From NCBI GenBank assembly GCA_015847255.1, contig JADLZK010010880.1, positions 1 through 64,000 of the forward strand: a stretch of 64,000 nucleotides of DNA. The letters run 5' to 3'. The stretch is from Hyparrhenia diplandra. Its lineage: Eukaryota > Streptophyta > Magnoliopsida > Poales > Poaceae. Below are positions 21,290 through 33,091 of this stretch, piece after piece. Position 1 is the stretch's first letter; each line of letters begins with the position of its first letter. The notes under the pieces are model-generated. The model searched no databases and was not told where the DNA came from. It saw nothing but the letters and a program-made list of their open reading frames with translations. Position numbers and translations under genes: made by a program.

Positions 21290-24200
21290 CTTATGTTGTC
21301 GGTCAAAATTTCGAATTAAACCAATAATTAATTAGAAGAAGGAATTGTAGTAAGACAGAAATAAATAAAGAGATATAAACTTAATTGGAACTAGTGCAAA
21401 ATACTTGTCATACCTTATTAGATATATACTCAAACGTCGGGTGGTTGGGATGGACCTTGCATGTGTTTCTTAGTGCAGCCAGTGCAGCATCCACCTCCTC
21501 AGAAGACACACCATCACAGTCGATATCCACTTCTAGTTCACGAAAAGATGGCAGGTATTCTATGCCAATATTGCCACAGTAATTGTAGTTATCCTTTAGG
21601 GCCCACAAAGGACAGCGAAATGAAGCACTTCAAGATTTGGCATCATGGCAGAAGATACATTTTTGCTGCAGTTGCTTTTCCCAGAGACAAAGGACAGAGC
21701 ACCTTCTCTGTTCCATATATGCAACGAAATGCAAGAGTCCTCTTTGTTGTGCTGCTGAATCTGGACCATTGCAGTGATGTAGAAGTACCTCAGCTTCTGG
21801 AAGCAACCATGGCTGCCGGCACTAATAATACTTGTTGTTACTGTGGACTTTATTCTCAGATCGAGACGACTTAGAGCGGGCAACCTAGCAATATGTTTCA
21901 TGTCCTGCTCATCCATAGTGTCCACCCGCAGTTTCAAGTAGGACAGGTTGGGCAGACACGAGGGATTGATGCATGACGGCATCTTAGAGAAGCAAACACC
22001 AAAATTCAAATGACGGAGGGATCGTGAAAGCACAAAGCCAGCTTCTTCCCACATGGCTGTGTTGGCATTTATATAACCCAGTGTCCATATCTACCTTCTG
22101 GATCTTTTGCAGACTGCTTAGAGAGACCACAAACTCTCTCTCCATGATATTGTCCCACTCCTTTACGAAAAAAATACTGAGCACCCTCAGTTGTTGCAGG
22201 CTGCCCAGGTCCTTTACGAACATCTTGGGGTGACAGGCTATTCTTAGCTGCTCCAAGGATGTAAGCTTTTCAATACCGTCGTATACCAATGTTGAAGCAA
22301 GTAGGCACAACAGCTGTGTTGGTAGGATGATGCTTACCGACAAGGATCTATGCAAAACAAGTGTCTGGAATAACTTTAGATTCATTATTTGTTTTGAGAG
22401 CTTAGGAATACTTCCTCCACAATTAATCCCAAGAAACCTCAAGTGAATTAAATCACCAAGATGCTCAAGATGGCAACCATCCTTGAATCTGCAATCTATT
22501 AAATCAAGCACGCGCAAAAAAAAATCCTAAAGCGGGGAAAATACACCCATTTATTATTAATATCACACCCGAATGCAGTATATGACCTCACTTTTGGCAT
22601 CTTAATGATTTTAGCTTCTGAACTAACATGCTCAGCGGTTCTATTATGGATGGCAAACCGACGAACATTGCTTGGTTGGGATATTTCTTCAGAATTACCA
22701 TCAAGTACAGCAACAAACTTTTCTTCAAATGAAATCTTATGCAGGAGGTCGTGAACAATGTCATGAACTTGACAAGCTAACACACTGCCATCTAACCCTT
22801 TCTCCACTACCTGAATCATGCTTCTGTTAATGAGATCACTGAAGTATCTTTCTCCAAGCTCAAATAATCTTTCTCCTTGATCTCCATTGATAAATCCTTC
22901 AGCTATCCACTTCCATATCAAAGAATCCTGTTCGATCTCATAGTCTTCTGGATATGTACTTAGATATAGTAAGCATGTCCTCAAATGTGGAGGCAGATCA
23001 TAGTAGCTAAATGAAATTATTGTCATAGTGTCTTCAACTTCTATATTGCCTTTAGATCCAAAACCAATAGAGTTGTAGATCTCAGACCATTCATTCTTTG
23101 GTTTTCCGACCAATAAACTGGTCATTGTGATGATTGCTAATGGTATACCACCACATTTCATTAGAATTTTATTGCAAATATCCTCTGGCTGGTTATCAAG
23201 GTACTTTAGGTCTGCACCAAATATCCTTATATAGAATAATTTCATTGAGTCATTATTGGAAAGTGACTTTAGCTTGTAAACCTCACCAGCTTCTTCAGCA
23301 ACATCAAACTTACGAGTAGTTGTGATTACTTTACTTCCACAAGTATTCTCGACAAGTACAAGTTTGATTCTATTCCATGTTTGTACCTCCCAAACATCAT
23401 CGACAACAAGGAAATACCTATATCCACATGAATGTGCAAGAACCATCAGTTAGTAATAAATAAATAATATTTGGAGCTTCTGCAAAATTAGAATAAAAAT
23501 CTAAGATTGAAAGTGGTCACCATTACATATCAAACTCAGACTATTGTCATGTCGGTAAAAATATACTATGCCTTGATGTTTCAAGATCTTTCTGACTAGG
23601 AAACATGGATGTAAATTACAGAAGATTAAATTCAATAAATAACCTACAACTTTGGGAATATGTATGGAAAATTGAAAATTACACATAGAAGGTCCATTTT
23701 TTTTTAAAAAAAAAACTACATACTTAAGGCTAAGTTGTACACAGAAGTTACATATTTAAGTGCATCTTGCAACAAGGTGTGACCTGAAGTTTTATGCAAT
23801 AATAGGTTCTAGTCTTATTGTTATACCATATTTTTAGGGTCCTTTTTCTTTACTCTATACGTTGCAAGTTTATAGTTTCATAAGAAAATATAGAAAAACC
23901 TAGGTTCAATTATCAATTGGAAATGTTTAAAAGTTAATTAAATTACGATGCTATATGCATGCCCTTTTATGTCGCACCCGTCACTTATTCATTTTTCAAA
24001 ATGACCTAAAAGCTTTTAGGTCAGATACCACTGAATTGTGCATTTTTCTTATATATATGTGGAGTGCAAAAAAATCAATCTCGGGAAGCAGAGATGATGC
24101 AGAGATAATATTTTTAGCAGAACCTACAACATAGCGCAATTTAGTCATATCAAGTAATTGTGGAGCAAAAAGTAAATGATGATGCTAATTAATATTTACA

Positions 24201-25059
24201 ATTGGATGGCTGATTTGTACCTTTTGTTCTCTAAGAACTCCCGGACTTCGCGAATGAGGAAGTGAACACCTCTTCCAGTGTTATGAATGTTCTCTTACCT
24301 ATTTTTATCAAGTTCAAAGAGAATGTCCTTGAAAACTTTTACCAAATCATGATCCCGGCCAATTGAAACAAAAGCCGCACAGTCATATTGCGACTTAAGC
24401 TTTTCATACACCGTTTTGGCAAGAGTGGTTTTGCCTAACCCCCAACTCCAACAATAGAAACCTTCTTCATAATCTTCTTGTCAGGAGCATCACCATCACA
24501 CATCTCCAACATAGATATGAGCTCTTCCCGTGACTTGTCAATGCCAATAAGTTGGGTTACCTCTCTGTACATAGCAGTAAGGTGAGGACCAATAGTGGAC
24601 GCTGATGTAATTTGCTTGGACACTATCATGTCATCAAGTTTGTAATCCTGGCGCCTTTTGGCTACCTCCTCAAGATTCTTCTTGATGTCTGTGATGGCAA
24701 CAGCAATATCGTGCCGAGCCTTAGCCTTGCTGAAAACCTTGCCCATCTTCTTCATGGCACGCTTGAGCTTGTTCGGGTCGGTAGGGTCGCCGCAGTCGAC
24801 GTGCACGAGGAAGGTATCGAGGACGTCCTCCATGTCATAGGACGCCTCTCTGACCTCGCGCGCCCACACCTTGATCTGCTCGTTGAGCTGGTTCCATGGC
24901 ACATCGGAGACCTTGTGGAGGAAAGGGCTGATGCTCTCCAGCTCGCTGTGGAGCCACTGAACTTGCTTTCTCACGCCCTTCTGGAGCTTGTACTCACCAT
25001 GGATCAGCTGCAGAAGCTTGGGGGCGAGGCTTCCCAGCGCCCGTCGTCACCACACTCAT
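21176..25059 (-). pseudogene. NLR-B: CNL disease-resistance gene, complete exon structure, several frameshifts
   Basis: Likely exons: 25059-24221 (coiled coil and P-loop), 23417-21414 (rest of NB-ARC and LRR), 21289-21176 (acidic tail); introns of 803 and 124 bp have GT/AG ends. About 985 codons, normal for a CNL. Exon 1 shows the Rx-type coiled coil with YDMEDVLDTF (the EDVID-like motif) and VSIVGVGG/LGKTTLA (P-loop). Exon 2 has kinase-2 YFLVVDDVWEVQTW, RNBS-B GSKVITTTRK, GLPL-type CGGIPLAI, HDIVHDLL (MHD-like region: QVHD), then LRRs. Lesions: a reading-frame loss about ten codons after the ATG; one base missing in the G run inside the P-loop (about 24440); TAA at 24295-24297; one base missing in a nine-A run (22516-22524); shifts near 22070 and 21600. 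NB-ARC proteins bind ATP and signal cell death when activated. Either a decayed gene or a sequence with homopolymer errors. Confidence 0.85.
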
Positions 25060-25408
25060 GCTTGGCTTGCTTGGTAGTTGCTACTGTGTTGGCTGCATGG
25101 TATCCAGTGGGAGAAGATTGGTTGCGGATGCAATGCGTAGCCTCACTTGCTAATGAAGGTAATGGCTGTCGCACTCTGCACGCCCATTAGCCGGTAGTGC
25201 TCGACGCACTAGACACTCACATCGGTACTTTACCTTTAATCATGCGGCGTCATGACATGCTTTACCATTTTTTCTATTTCACACGAGAGATGTCCCTAAT
25301 CACTCTCGCTGATTATCACCTCTGCCGAACACAAAGAATAAGTGCCATGAAAAAGCTGGATGCCAGATATGTTAGTTTTTAGCTTTGCAATCAAGATTCT
25401 CCACCTCT
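25060..25408. other. 5' upstream region of NLR-B
   Basis: About 350 bp between the NLR-B start and the CACTA element. No clear TATA box or other gene is seen. The CACTA insertion therefore separates NLR-B from any more distant promoter sequence. Confidence 0.4.
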
Positions 25409-25860
25409 CACTACCGGAAAACCGGCCTATGCCGAGTGCCTGCGGCTTTGGTGAGTGCAATTCATCGGCACTCGCCAAAGGGCCTCTTTGCTGAGTGTTT
25501 TATTGTTCACACTCACCAAAGAGGTCTTTGCCGAAAGTGCAATACACTCAGCAAAACACGGCACTCGCCAAAGACTTCTTTGGTGAGTGCAATAAACTCG
25601 TCAAAAATAGACACTAACCAAAGAATTTCACGCCGTCAGCCATCCCAAGGCGCCGTTACTCTTTTGCTGAGTGTCAATGTTTTGCACTCGCCAAAGAAGT
25701 AATCTTTGCCGAAAGTGTCGCATCCTCCACACTCGCTAAAAAAAAAAAAATACTCGGCAAAGAGAAGGTCTTTGGTGAGTGCTTTCATCAAATGCACTCA
25801 CCAAAGGTTGCCTTTGGTGAGTGTTTTCTTTGACACTCGGCAAAACAATTTTTTTTTTTG
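25409..25860. repeat. CACTA left terminal and subterminal repeat array
   Basis: Begins with the terminal inverted repeat and contains about a dozen alternating copies of CTTTGGTGAGTG and CACTCGCCAAAG with small variations. Such arrays make strong hairpins and are diagnostic for grass CACTA elements. Confidence 0.85.
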
Positions 25861-26639
25861 CTCTTTTCAATCTCTTTTTTTTTTTGTTGTTACATACAAG
25901 ATTTGGTACATAATGTTGAAGTTTCAAGTTTTTTGATTTTTTGTACTATATTTGGACAATTAATTTAATTTTTGGCAATTTTTTAAATCGAGTCAAATTT
26001 GAACTGCAAGTCATTTGAATATTTGAAATAATGTATTCAAAAATTGATATTCATGATTCTCAACTCATATTATGGTCATAAACATGAAACCAACCAAAAG
26101 TGTGGACATATTCTTCCGGAAACTCGACCTGCACCGCGTGCCGTAGCGGTTTTAAAATTCTATAAAAAAGAAAACGATGCCCGAAAATTATGAAATTTGA
26201 CAAGATGTCACGATACCTTATGTGGAAGCTGTGATAAAAATTTGAGAAGGTTTCAACTAGTTGTCACATACGTTGCTCACAACCCGAACTTCTCTCGAGA
26301 AGTTTCATAATCGTTGAGAGTGATCCGGTAGGATTTTTGAGTGAAGGCGACGTTCAATTTGTGGTTTGGCTCGAAACTTTTTTTTCATAGACAATAGACA
26401 ATAATGTTACTACCGTAGAAAATTTTAGTAAATTTTTGGATCCGTTTAGTATTTATTTATTTATTTAGCACTTGTTTAAATTGAACATATGACCTAAAAA
26501 TCCATGAAATAATGGTCAAATTTCCGCTAAAGCATCAAATATGCATTGTAAAGTGAAGGAAACAAGGTAGTACGTACTCTACGTGTATTGCAACACTTTT
26601 TGAAAAGACATAACATCAAACAAAAAAATAAAAATTTAT

Positions 26640-26815
26640 GAAAATACTCTTTGGTGAGTGTTTTTCCAAAATACACTCGGCAAAAGAGCCTCTTTGGTGA
26701 GTGTATTTTGGAAAACACTCGGCAAAGAACTCAATCTAGGGTTTCGGGGTATTTTTTTTTTAAGTACTCTTTGCTGAGTGTCTAATATACGGCACTCGGC
26801 AAACACTCCGAGAAA
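26640..26815. repeat. Second, internal CACTA subterminal repeat block
   Basis: Five to six more copies of the same motif (CTTTGGTGAGTG, CACTCGGCAAAG), including a perfect local palindrome around 26675-26725, lie 800 bp inward of the first array. The intervening AT-rich spacer has no gene. Confidence 0.75.
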
Positions 26816-26899
26816 ATCGATTAGTTACGATCGTGTTTAATTTTTGGATTCGGCTCTCAGTTTTGGCAGTTGGCGCTCTCGGTTTTGGCGGTTGGCGCT

Positions 26900-28720
26900 C
26901 ACTACCGTAAAGAAATACATTATTTATTAAAAAAAAAAAGAGAAACTTCCCTAACCAGCGGCTGCCCCCACTACTCCCGCACCCATCCCAAATCCCGCCG
27001 CCACCCCATCTCCCGTCGCCCCAGGTCCGCCGCCACCCCATCTCCCGTCCGCCGCCCCATCTCCGGCACGACCCAGGTCCGCATCCATTGCTCGCCGCTC
27101 GCTGCCCGTCCCCGCTGCCGCCAGCCACCCCAGCTCCACGGACATGGCACACCGCCCCAGGTCCACCGCTGCCTGCCTTCCCTAGATCCACCTCCTGCCG
27201 CCGAGACGAAGGATCTTCGCCGCCGGTTCGGCGTCGCTGTCCTTCACCAACCCGTCGGCGGCCGTTGCCCCTCCACCGCGCGCCCTCAGCTCCGTGGGTG
27301 TCCCTCCGGCCCAACTCCACGAGCAGCGATGGGACATTGCCGTTCTCTCCACATCCAACAGTCCTCCGACCAAGGTGCTCTTTGTCTCTCTGATTTGGTT
27401 CTTAATCTATACTCCTATTTTCATTTAAAGTCTGTTTCCTGTAGATCTGGCCATCAGTGCTGTCTCCTCCAAATCTGAATTGAGCTGGCCACCGGTGTTG
27501 TCTCCTCCAAATCTGAATCGAGTTGTCAGGTGTTGTGTTTATCCCATAATGTCTGCTTCCCTGTAGTACTAGCAGTAGCCTTCAATGCCATCACTCGAAT
27601 CCAAAATGTTTCTCTCTCGATTGTGTACAGATAGTCATGGATTTATTTCTTGCTTGTAGCCTGAACTTGTGTGCTGGTTGTAGTAGTACCTGTTCATTTT
27701 TTTCTCTGATTTTTTGTGGGATTTAAGTGAATCTAATTTTCCTAGGTTTGCCTCTATTGTGTAGCGTGGTGAATCTGCTCATCCCAGGAAGAAGCAGCCA
27801 GCGACAAACAACACTTTAGCAGTGGCCATGTCTCGACAGAGTACCGAACAGGCATCTTTTTGTATCCTCTTCTCCATAGATTCAGATGCTCCCCCTGCTA
27901 GCTGTAATGCAGATTGTTAAGTTTTGGTGGATCTGTTCTTGTGTGGATAATATATGTAAGGGTCAAAGGTTCAATTTTTCTCTGTGTAATCTGCTAGGCA
28001 AATATAGTGATAGGCTGTGATATGTTATGTGTATGCATATATGAAAGTATCAACCATTTTTCTCTGTGCAAACTGCATATAGTTGTGCTGCAGTTTTGCT
28101 CCTCGATTCACAAATTGAATGTGCTTTAACTTTCAAGCCATATATGCTTCTTGCTTTATTTCTACCGAACTTCAGTTAGCACTATTTCTTGTTAAAAGAT
28201 TGTGTGTGGGTATGATGTTTTGCAGGTTATAAGGTGATGATATCATCCTTCGGATTCAGTTTAATTATCAGGTAGAACATTACATGTTGTCTTGCTTTAT
28301 TTTATTTCATTTATGCTGATGAAATTGCAGTGCACTGAAAATGAACAAATTAGACATGATCTTTCAACTTGTGTTTTTACTATGCAAAGTTACATGGCTT
28401 GCTGCCTCAACGAGGGATGGGAGCAGGATGTTGCGCTCGGGTTTGAGATAAACGCTAAGGTCTAATAAGAGGTACCTGCCCTTTCGTCCATTATATGTCA
28501 GATGCCTCTCTAGAAAAATAATTTGCAGCTTATAATCTGTTACAGCAAGAAACAAGCATGGAGGTTGGTGCTATCTCGGAAGCACATCTTAACGTGGGCG
28601 CACATGTCAGTGGTGGCAGCAGCGAAGCACCTTGCCTTTCTTATCGATTGGCACTAGGTCAACGGTGATAGATGATGTAGCTTCAGGAGATACCATTACT
28701 TATAGTCCTTTAGTATTTGT
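26900..28720. other. CACTA internal region with GC-rich, exon-like cargo
   Basis: A CT/CG-rich stretch (26945-27340) resembling the 5' leader and first exon of a grass gene is followed by T-rich, intron-like DNA and short GC-richer pieces near 27780-27860, 28385-28470 and 28555-28680. Frames exist (26870-27478 plus, 26760-27320 minus) but are low in complexity. It may be a captured or degenerate transcription unit; no protein family is recognised. Confidence 0.35.
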
Positions 28721-28929
28721 TGCTGTTCAATTAGATAGTCATCATGTGAATATTTAAACTAGGCAAACATTCATGTATGCAAAATATAATGTTATGAGAT
28801 TTGATGTGTTCTAATGTCACTACAGTATGTTGTGATGTGTCATGAAATTACTGTGTGGACAATATATATTTTAATATGCTATTGCCACTATTTCCAAATA
28901 ATTATATGTGAAAGAGTTTTTTTGGCAAA

Positions 28930-29287
28930 TATACGGCACTTTGGTGAGTGCCAAACACTTTGGCACTCGGCGAAGATGCTGCCTTTGGTGAGTGCCACAC
29001 CGTTCGCCACTCACCAAAGAACTCGACTTTGGTGAGTGCCCTCCGCCTGGCACTCACCAAAGAACTCGACAATGGTGAGTGCCCTCCGTCGACACTCACC
29101 AAAGAATGGCACTCGGCAATAACCTTTGGCGAGCCGATAAAATGGCACTCGCCAAAGACCTCTTTGCCGTGACCTGCTTTGCTGAGTGGCCTTTGGCGAG
29201 TGTCCACTCGCCAAAAGCCTTTGGTGAGTGTTTTTTGCCCTTTGGTGAGTGTTTTCGACGCCACCAAAGAAGGGGAATCCGGTTGTG
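28930..29287. repeat. CACTA right subterminal and terminal repeat array
   Basis: More than ten copies of CTTTGGTGAGTG / CACTCACCAAAG in both orientations, ending GGGAATCCGGTTGTG. The last base of the element is 29287. Confidence 0.85.
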
Positions 29288-29330
29288 TCGCCAAGCTTTT
29301 TTTTGGCGATAAGCCTCAAAAAGCTTCTTA

Positions 29331-29354
29331 GAGCATCTCCAACAGTACCCTAAA
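29331..29354 (+). repeat. Left terminal inverted repeat of PIF/Harbinger element
   Basis: GAGCATCTCCAACAGTACCC plus TAAA, exactly complementary to the right end; preceded by TTA. Confidence 0.92.
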
Positions 29355-29966
29355 TTTTTCTCCCAATAACCATGAGTTTAGGACCTCCCAAAAAAAGAAA
29401 TAGGGTAGGAAAAAATTACCAATCTCTAACAGTACCCTATAATTGTCTCCCAATAACCAAATTTGGACCCACTAGGAGAGATTAGTTGGCCCGGTCGTTG
29501 GGGGCATGGAGGCCGCGCACGATCGTACTCCTGCATCCCGTCGTAGTGTTCCATCGCGGCTCCATTGTCCTCGCCGCCGTCGCCCAGCGCGATCATCGTC
29601 CTCGCCGGCCCTAGCGCGGTGCATCGCAGGTACCATCTCCTCCCTAGTTCAGGATGTGTAGGGCAATTTGATCTCCCCAACCTGCTGGGATTAGGTTCAA
29701 TTTGTTTGATCAGTAGGTGAGATTGTCGTCCGACCTGCATCAGGTGAAACCGTCGTACTCGATCATGGTTTAAATCTGCATGTACACCGCCTCCACAGTG
29801 ATCAGATTGCACCTACTAGTTAGCATCAGATAGGATCTACTCTGGTTTAAATCTGCATTGTCAATGCCGAAGATTGAATCCATATAACATAGTGCATATA
29901 TGCATGATAATAAATGAATGTACTATCTCAGGACGTGTATATCATCAGCTAGCCCCAATAATTTGA
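29355..29966. other. PIF/Harbinger 5' non-coding region
   Basis: About 600 bp between the left end and the transposase start. A GC-rich piece at 29480-29660 probably belongs to the leader; AGGTACCATC at 29629 could be a splice donor. No frame on either strand looks coding. Confidence 0.4.
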
Positions 29967-31366
29967 ATGTACTGTTGGATTTGTAGGTGTCAAGAGGTCA
30001 TGAGTTCTCGCAAAACTTTTTTCCAAAGACAATTAGATGATGAGTCTTCGTCAGATGAGGAAGATTATCTCATAATGTCCTCTGCTCTTCTCTTGAACTC
30101 GTCCTCAATTGTTAAAAGAAAGCCTGGTGGTTCTGTCCCTGGACACGCTGTTATTGATCGAGATAGAGAAAGCGGTCATGACAGGTTGGTTCAAGACTAT
30201 TTGGCGGACAATCCGACGTATGGTCCAGAAATATTCCGTCGGAGGTTTGTGTCAATAAATAGTATTTGTCAATTAAATAGTATGAGTAAATAATTTTTCC
30301 CTCTCTTTGTCCAGGTTTAGGATGAGTAAAGGGCTTTTTCCTACGCATAATGAATGCGGTTGAACATCACGATCGTACTTTTTGTGCGAAGAAGAAATGC
30401 AGCCGGTGTTCTTGGGTTAAGTTGCTTCCAAAAATGTACTGCAGCTCTTCGTATGCTCACATATGGGACTCCGGCTGATGCTACCGATGAGTATGTTCGC
30501 ATTGGGGAAAGCACTGCAATTGACAGCTTAAAAAGGTTCGTTGCCGCAGTTGTCGCCATATTCAAAGACGAAAGTACCTTAGACAACCCAATGAGGCTGA
30601 CATAGCACGCTTTAATGACGCTTCGGTGAGAAAAGAGGTTTTCCTAGAATGTTAGGATCCATCGATTGTATGCATTGGGTGTGGAAGAATTGTCCATATG
30701 AGAAACAGGGAATGTACAAGGGACATGTCAACATGGCCACTATCATTTTAGAAGCTGTTGCTTCGCACAACCTACACATATGGCATGCATTTTTTGGAAT
30801 GCCTGGGTCTCATAATGACATCAATGTGCTCCATCGGTCTCCTGTGTTTGCAAACCTGGCAGAGGGTAGAGCTCCAGATGTGAATTATACCATTAATGGC
30901 CATGATTACACGATGGGTTATTATCTAGCTGATGGTATATATCCACCTTGGGCTACTTTAGTGAAGACAATCAAACATCCTGAGGGGAACAAGGAGAAAT
31001 ATTTCGCCAAAGCACAAGAAGCAGCAAGGAAGGATGTGGAAAGAGCCTTTGGGGTTTTGCAGGCTAGGTTTGCTATTATTCGACAGCCAGCTCGGTTTTG
31101 GGACAAAGAGACACTCGAATTGATCATGAAGGCTTGTGTGATCATGCACAACATGATTATTGAAGATGAAGGAACAGTCGACCCAGATGAGCGGTTCGAT
31201 GATGGTGGTACAGATGTGCAACCTTCTCATGGGAAGCCGACTCGAACTCTTCATGAATTTATTGAAGCGCATAAAAAAAATCCGAGACAATGAAACACAC
31301 TCCCAGTTGAAAGAAGACCTCATAGAGCACTTATGGAACCATTATCCTGATTTATATTCTCATTAG
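29967..31366 (+). pseudogene. PIF/Harbinger transposase (DDE nuclease), frameshifted as read
   Basis: The N-terminal part (DDESSSDEEDYLIMSSALLL ... NPTYGPEIFRRRF) is followed by a 76-bp intron (GTTTGTG to CCAG at about 30239-30314). The next part, MSKGLF then AAGVLGLSCFQKCTAALRML and GTPADATDEYVRIGEST, matches Harbinger transposases but is spread over frames, with breaks near 30340, 30390 and 30600. From 30649 a clean frame gives MLGSIDCMHWVWKNCPYEKQ (first catalytic Asp), HAFFGMPGSHNDINVLHRSP (second Asp), YYLADGIYPPWATLVKTI and ARKDVERAFGVLQARFAII (Glu), ending in a run of A near 31273 where the frame shifts again to reach the stop at 31364-31366. The enzyme cuts and rejoins element ends with its Myb-like partner. 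DDE residues are all present. Confidence 0.85.
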
Positions 31367-31938
31367 GATCAAGCCTTTTCCAATTCATATTTAATGTATT
31401 CGTCACTTTTTAAGTTTACTGTTCAAGCACTTTTTAGTTTCCTGTTCAAGCATTGTATTTATATGTTTGCGTGTGTACTCAAACAATCAACTTGAGCATC
31501 AGCTGTGCATGCCTGATGCTCTCTGCTTTTGATAATCAGTGAGCTAATGATTGGCAGCACTAGTACCGGCTTTGCATTTATATTTGTTTGCGTGTGTATA
31601 TGGAGTGCAGAACAGAGGATCAGCATTCTTATTTTCTGTACAACCAATGAAGCTATTGATTGCCATGCTCAGAACTGACGTGAGCTCCTGACCAATGACT
31701 AGCTGATTCCACGGCGCAGTGCAGCACCAATCTGTGCCGGCAGTGCAGCTGACATGACTACGTACACAAGAACCAGAGGGCATGCACGAATAGCAAATGT
31801 AATATATAGTTGTTGACAAACTGAAATTACATATCTTGGTAATGGAAAAAGTTCTCACAATGATAATAGAAAAACAAAGGTTTACCGAATACTAAAATAT
31901 ATAATTGTTTTGTAGAAGCAAAATAAGATGAACTAAAT
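31367..31938. other. Region between the two convergent Harbinger genes
   Basis: A 570-bp AT-rich stretch that must hold the 3' ends of both transcripts. No gene or strong terminator-like structure was recognised. Confidence 0.4.
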
Positions 31939-33091
31939 CTAATTTTCATTGGCCATTCGCTCAAGGATCTTCTCCTGCTTGATCTCAATATATTGCAGCT
32001 GAATCGGATCGAGCTTGGACTTGTCCACTAGCATTATGGTGTTTTCTTCTTTCAGCAACTTTGCTTCGGCTACTATTTTCTCATTTGATAGACGCTCCTT
32101 CTCTAACTGAGCTGAAACGCTGAACCTTTCATCTCTCTTCTTCTCCTTCTCAATGTCTAAAGCTGCTTTCTTTTCCCACATTTTGTCGAAAGCCGCTACG
32201 GAAGCTTCTCCAGATCGGTTTTGCCAAAGAGCTTCTTTTGCTTTCTTGTTACCTATTGGCCTCTTTCGTTCTTCTGAACTAGGGGCTTCAGGTTCAGCGT
32301 CTTCTCCAGTTGGGTTAACTTCATCATTGTTTGTAGATGAGTTCTTGCCAGTCTTCTGTTTTTTTTTGCCCCTCTGCTGCTCTTGCAACTCACGCTTTCT
32401 TTGCGTGCCACTTGTCCTCGTCCTTCAGTCTTGTATAACAGTGTGTTAGAGTGAATGACTTCTCCTGTCGATCTATATTCTTATACATCTCATATGCTTC
32501 ATTGGTCTGCAAGTATTCATACTTTTAAAATGTTGTATCTACACATATGAACAAACAAATGAATAAACAAATATGAAATTAAACAATACCATGTCTTGGA
32601 TAGCTTTGCCACTTTCATTCCTTCCAATAATTTGATCGAGGAAAGAACAGAACTTGTTCACATCCGTCTGAATGGTCATCCACCTATGCTGAAGCGAGCT
32701 CTCCGATCTAACAATTGAAGTTTTTTTTGTATTGGTCAAAGAGAGCACGCACTTTAGCCCAGAACGTGCAACGCGGTTGATTCGCCCCTTGAATGGGATC
32801 TTTGCCCACCTTCAACCAAGCCTTGCATAGAGCTACATCCTCGTCCACATCAAAGTTTTTAGTCCTCCCCTGGTTAGGCCTAATAGGGCGAGACGGACGA
32901 GGCACTTCTTGGACTTCAGTAGCTGATGCAACTACATTTTGCGTCAGTGAATCAATTTCTTGGACTTCGGAGAACATCTCATTTGTTTGATGCAACTCAT
33001 TTGACATCGGGATGGTGAAATCATTCAATCCTGGAGCTTCAGCATCAGCACTCGTCATCATGTCTGTCCAATAATTATTACCTCCGTCCAT
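31939..33091 (-). CDS. Myb/SANT-like DNA-binding protein of the PIF/Harbinger element (ORF1)
   Basis: Starting at the Met at 33091 (MDGGNNYWTDMMTSADAEAP), the first exon contains NFDVDEDVALCKAWLKVGKD and CTFWAKVRALFDQYKK, a Myb/SANT-type trihelix as in the ORF1 protein of PIF/Harbinger elements. Middle pieces SSLQHRWMTIQTDVNKFCSF (about 32590-32700) and TNEAYEMYKNIDRQEKSFTL (about 32440-32510) follow, with an intron-sized gap of about 80 bp between them. The last part (32388-31939) is Lys/Glu-rich and coiled-coil-like, with NKKAKEALWQNRSG. The frame slips by one base near 32400 and near 32720, so exon edges need transcript data. ORF1 proteins bind element ends and bring the transposase to DNA and the nucleus. 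Confidence 0.75.

Larger units (their letters stand above)
25409..29287. mobile_element. Non-autonomous CACTA (En/Spm) DNA transposon
   Basis: The left end is CACTACCGGAAAACCGG and the right end, reversed, is CACAACCGGATTCCCC. Both ends carry many short subterminal repeats of the TTTGGTGAGTG / CACTCGCCAAAG type in both orientations, the binding sites for the CACTA transposase in this superfamily. TCT precedes the left end and TCG follows the right, a weak 3-bp duplication. No transposase (TNPD/TNPA-like) frame is visible in the 3.9 kb, so it would depend on a partner element. Confidence 0.85.

Noticed and set aside
25409..25860. CRISPR-like array of short repeats
   Set aside because: Repeats are in both orientations with uneven spacing and form the subterminal region of a CACTA transposon in a plant genome.
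26760..27478. Overlapping plus and minus frames (186 and 202 codons)
   Set aside because: GC-rich, low complexity, overlapping on both strands, crossing the CACTA subterminal repeats; no recognisable protein.
28902..29319. Frames of 74-130 codons in the CACTA right end
   Set aside because: They are translations of the repeated TTTGGTGAGTG motif.
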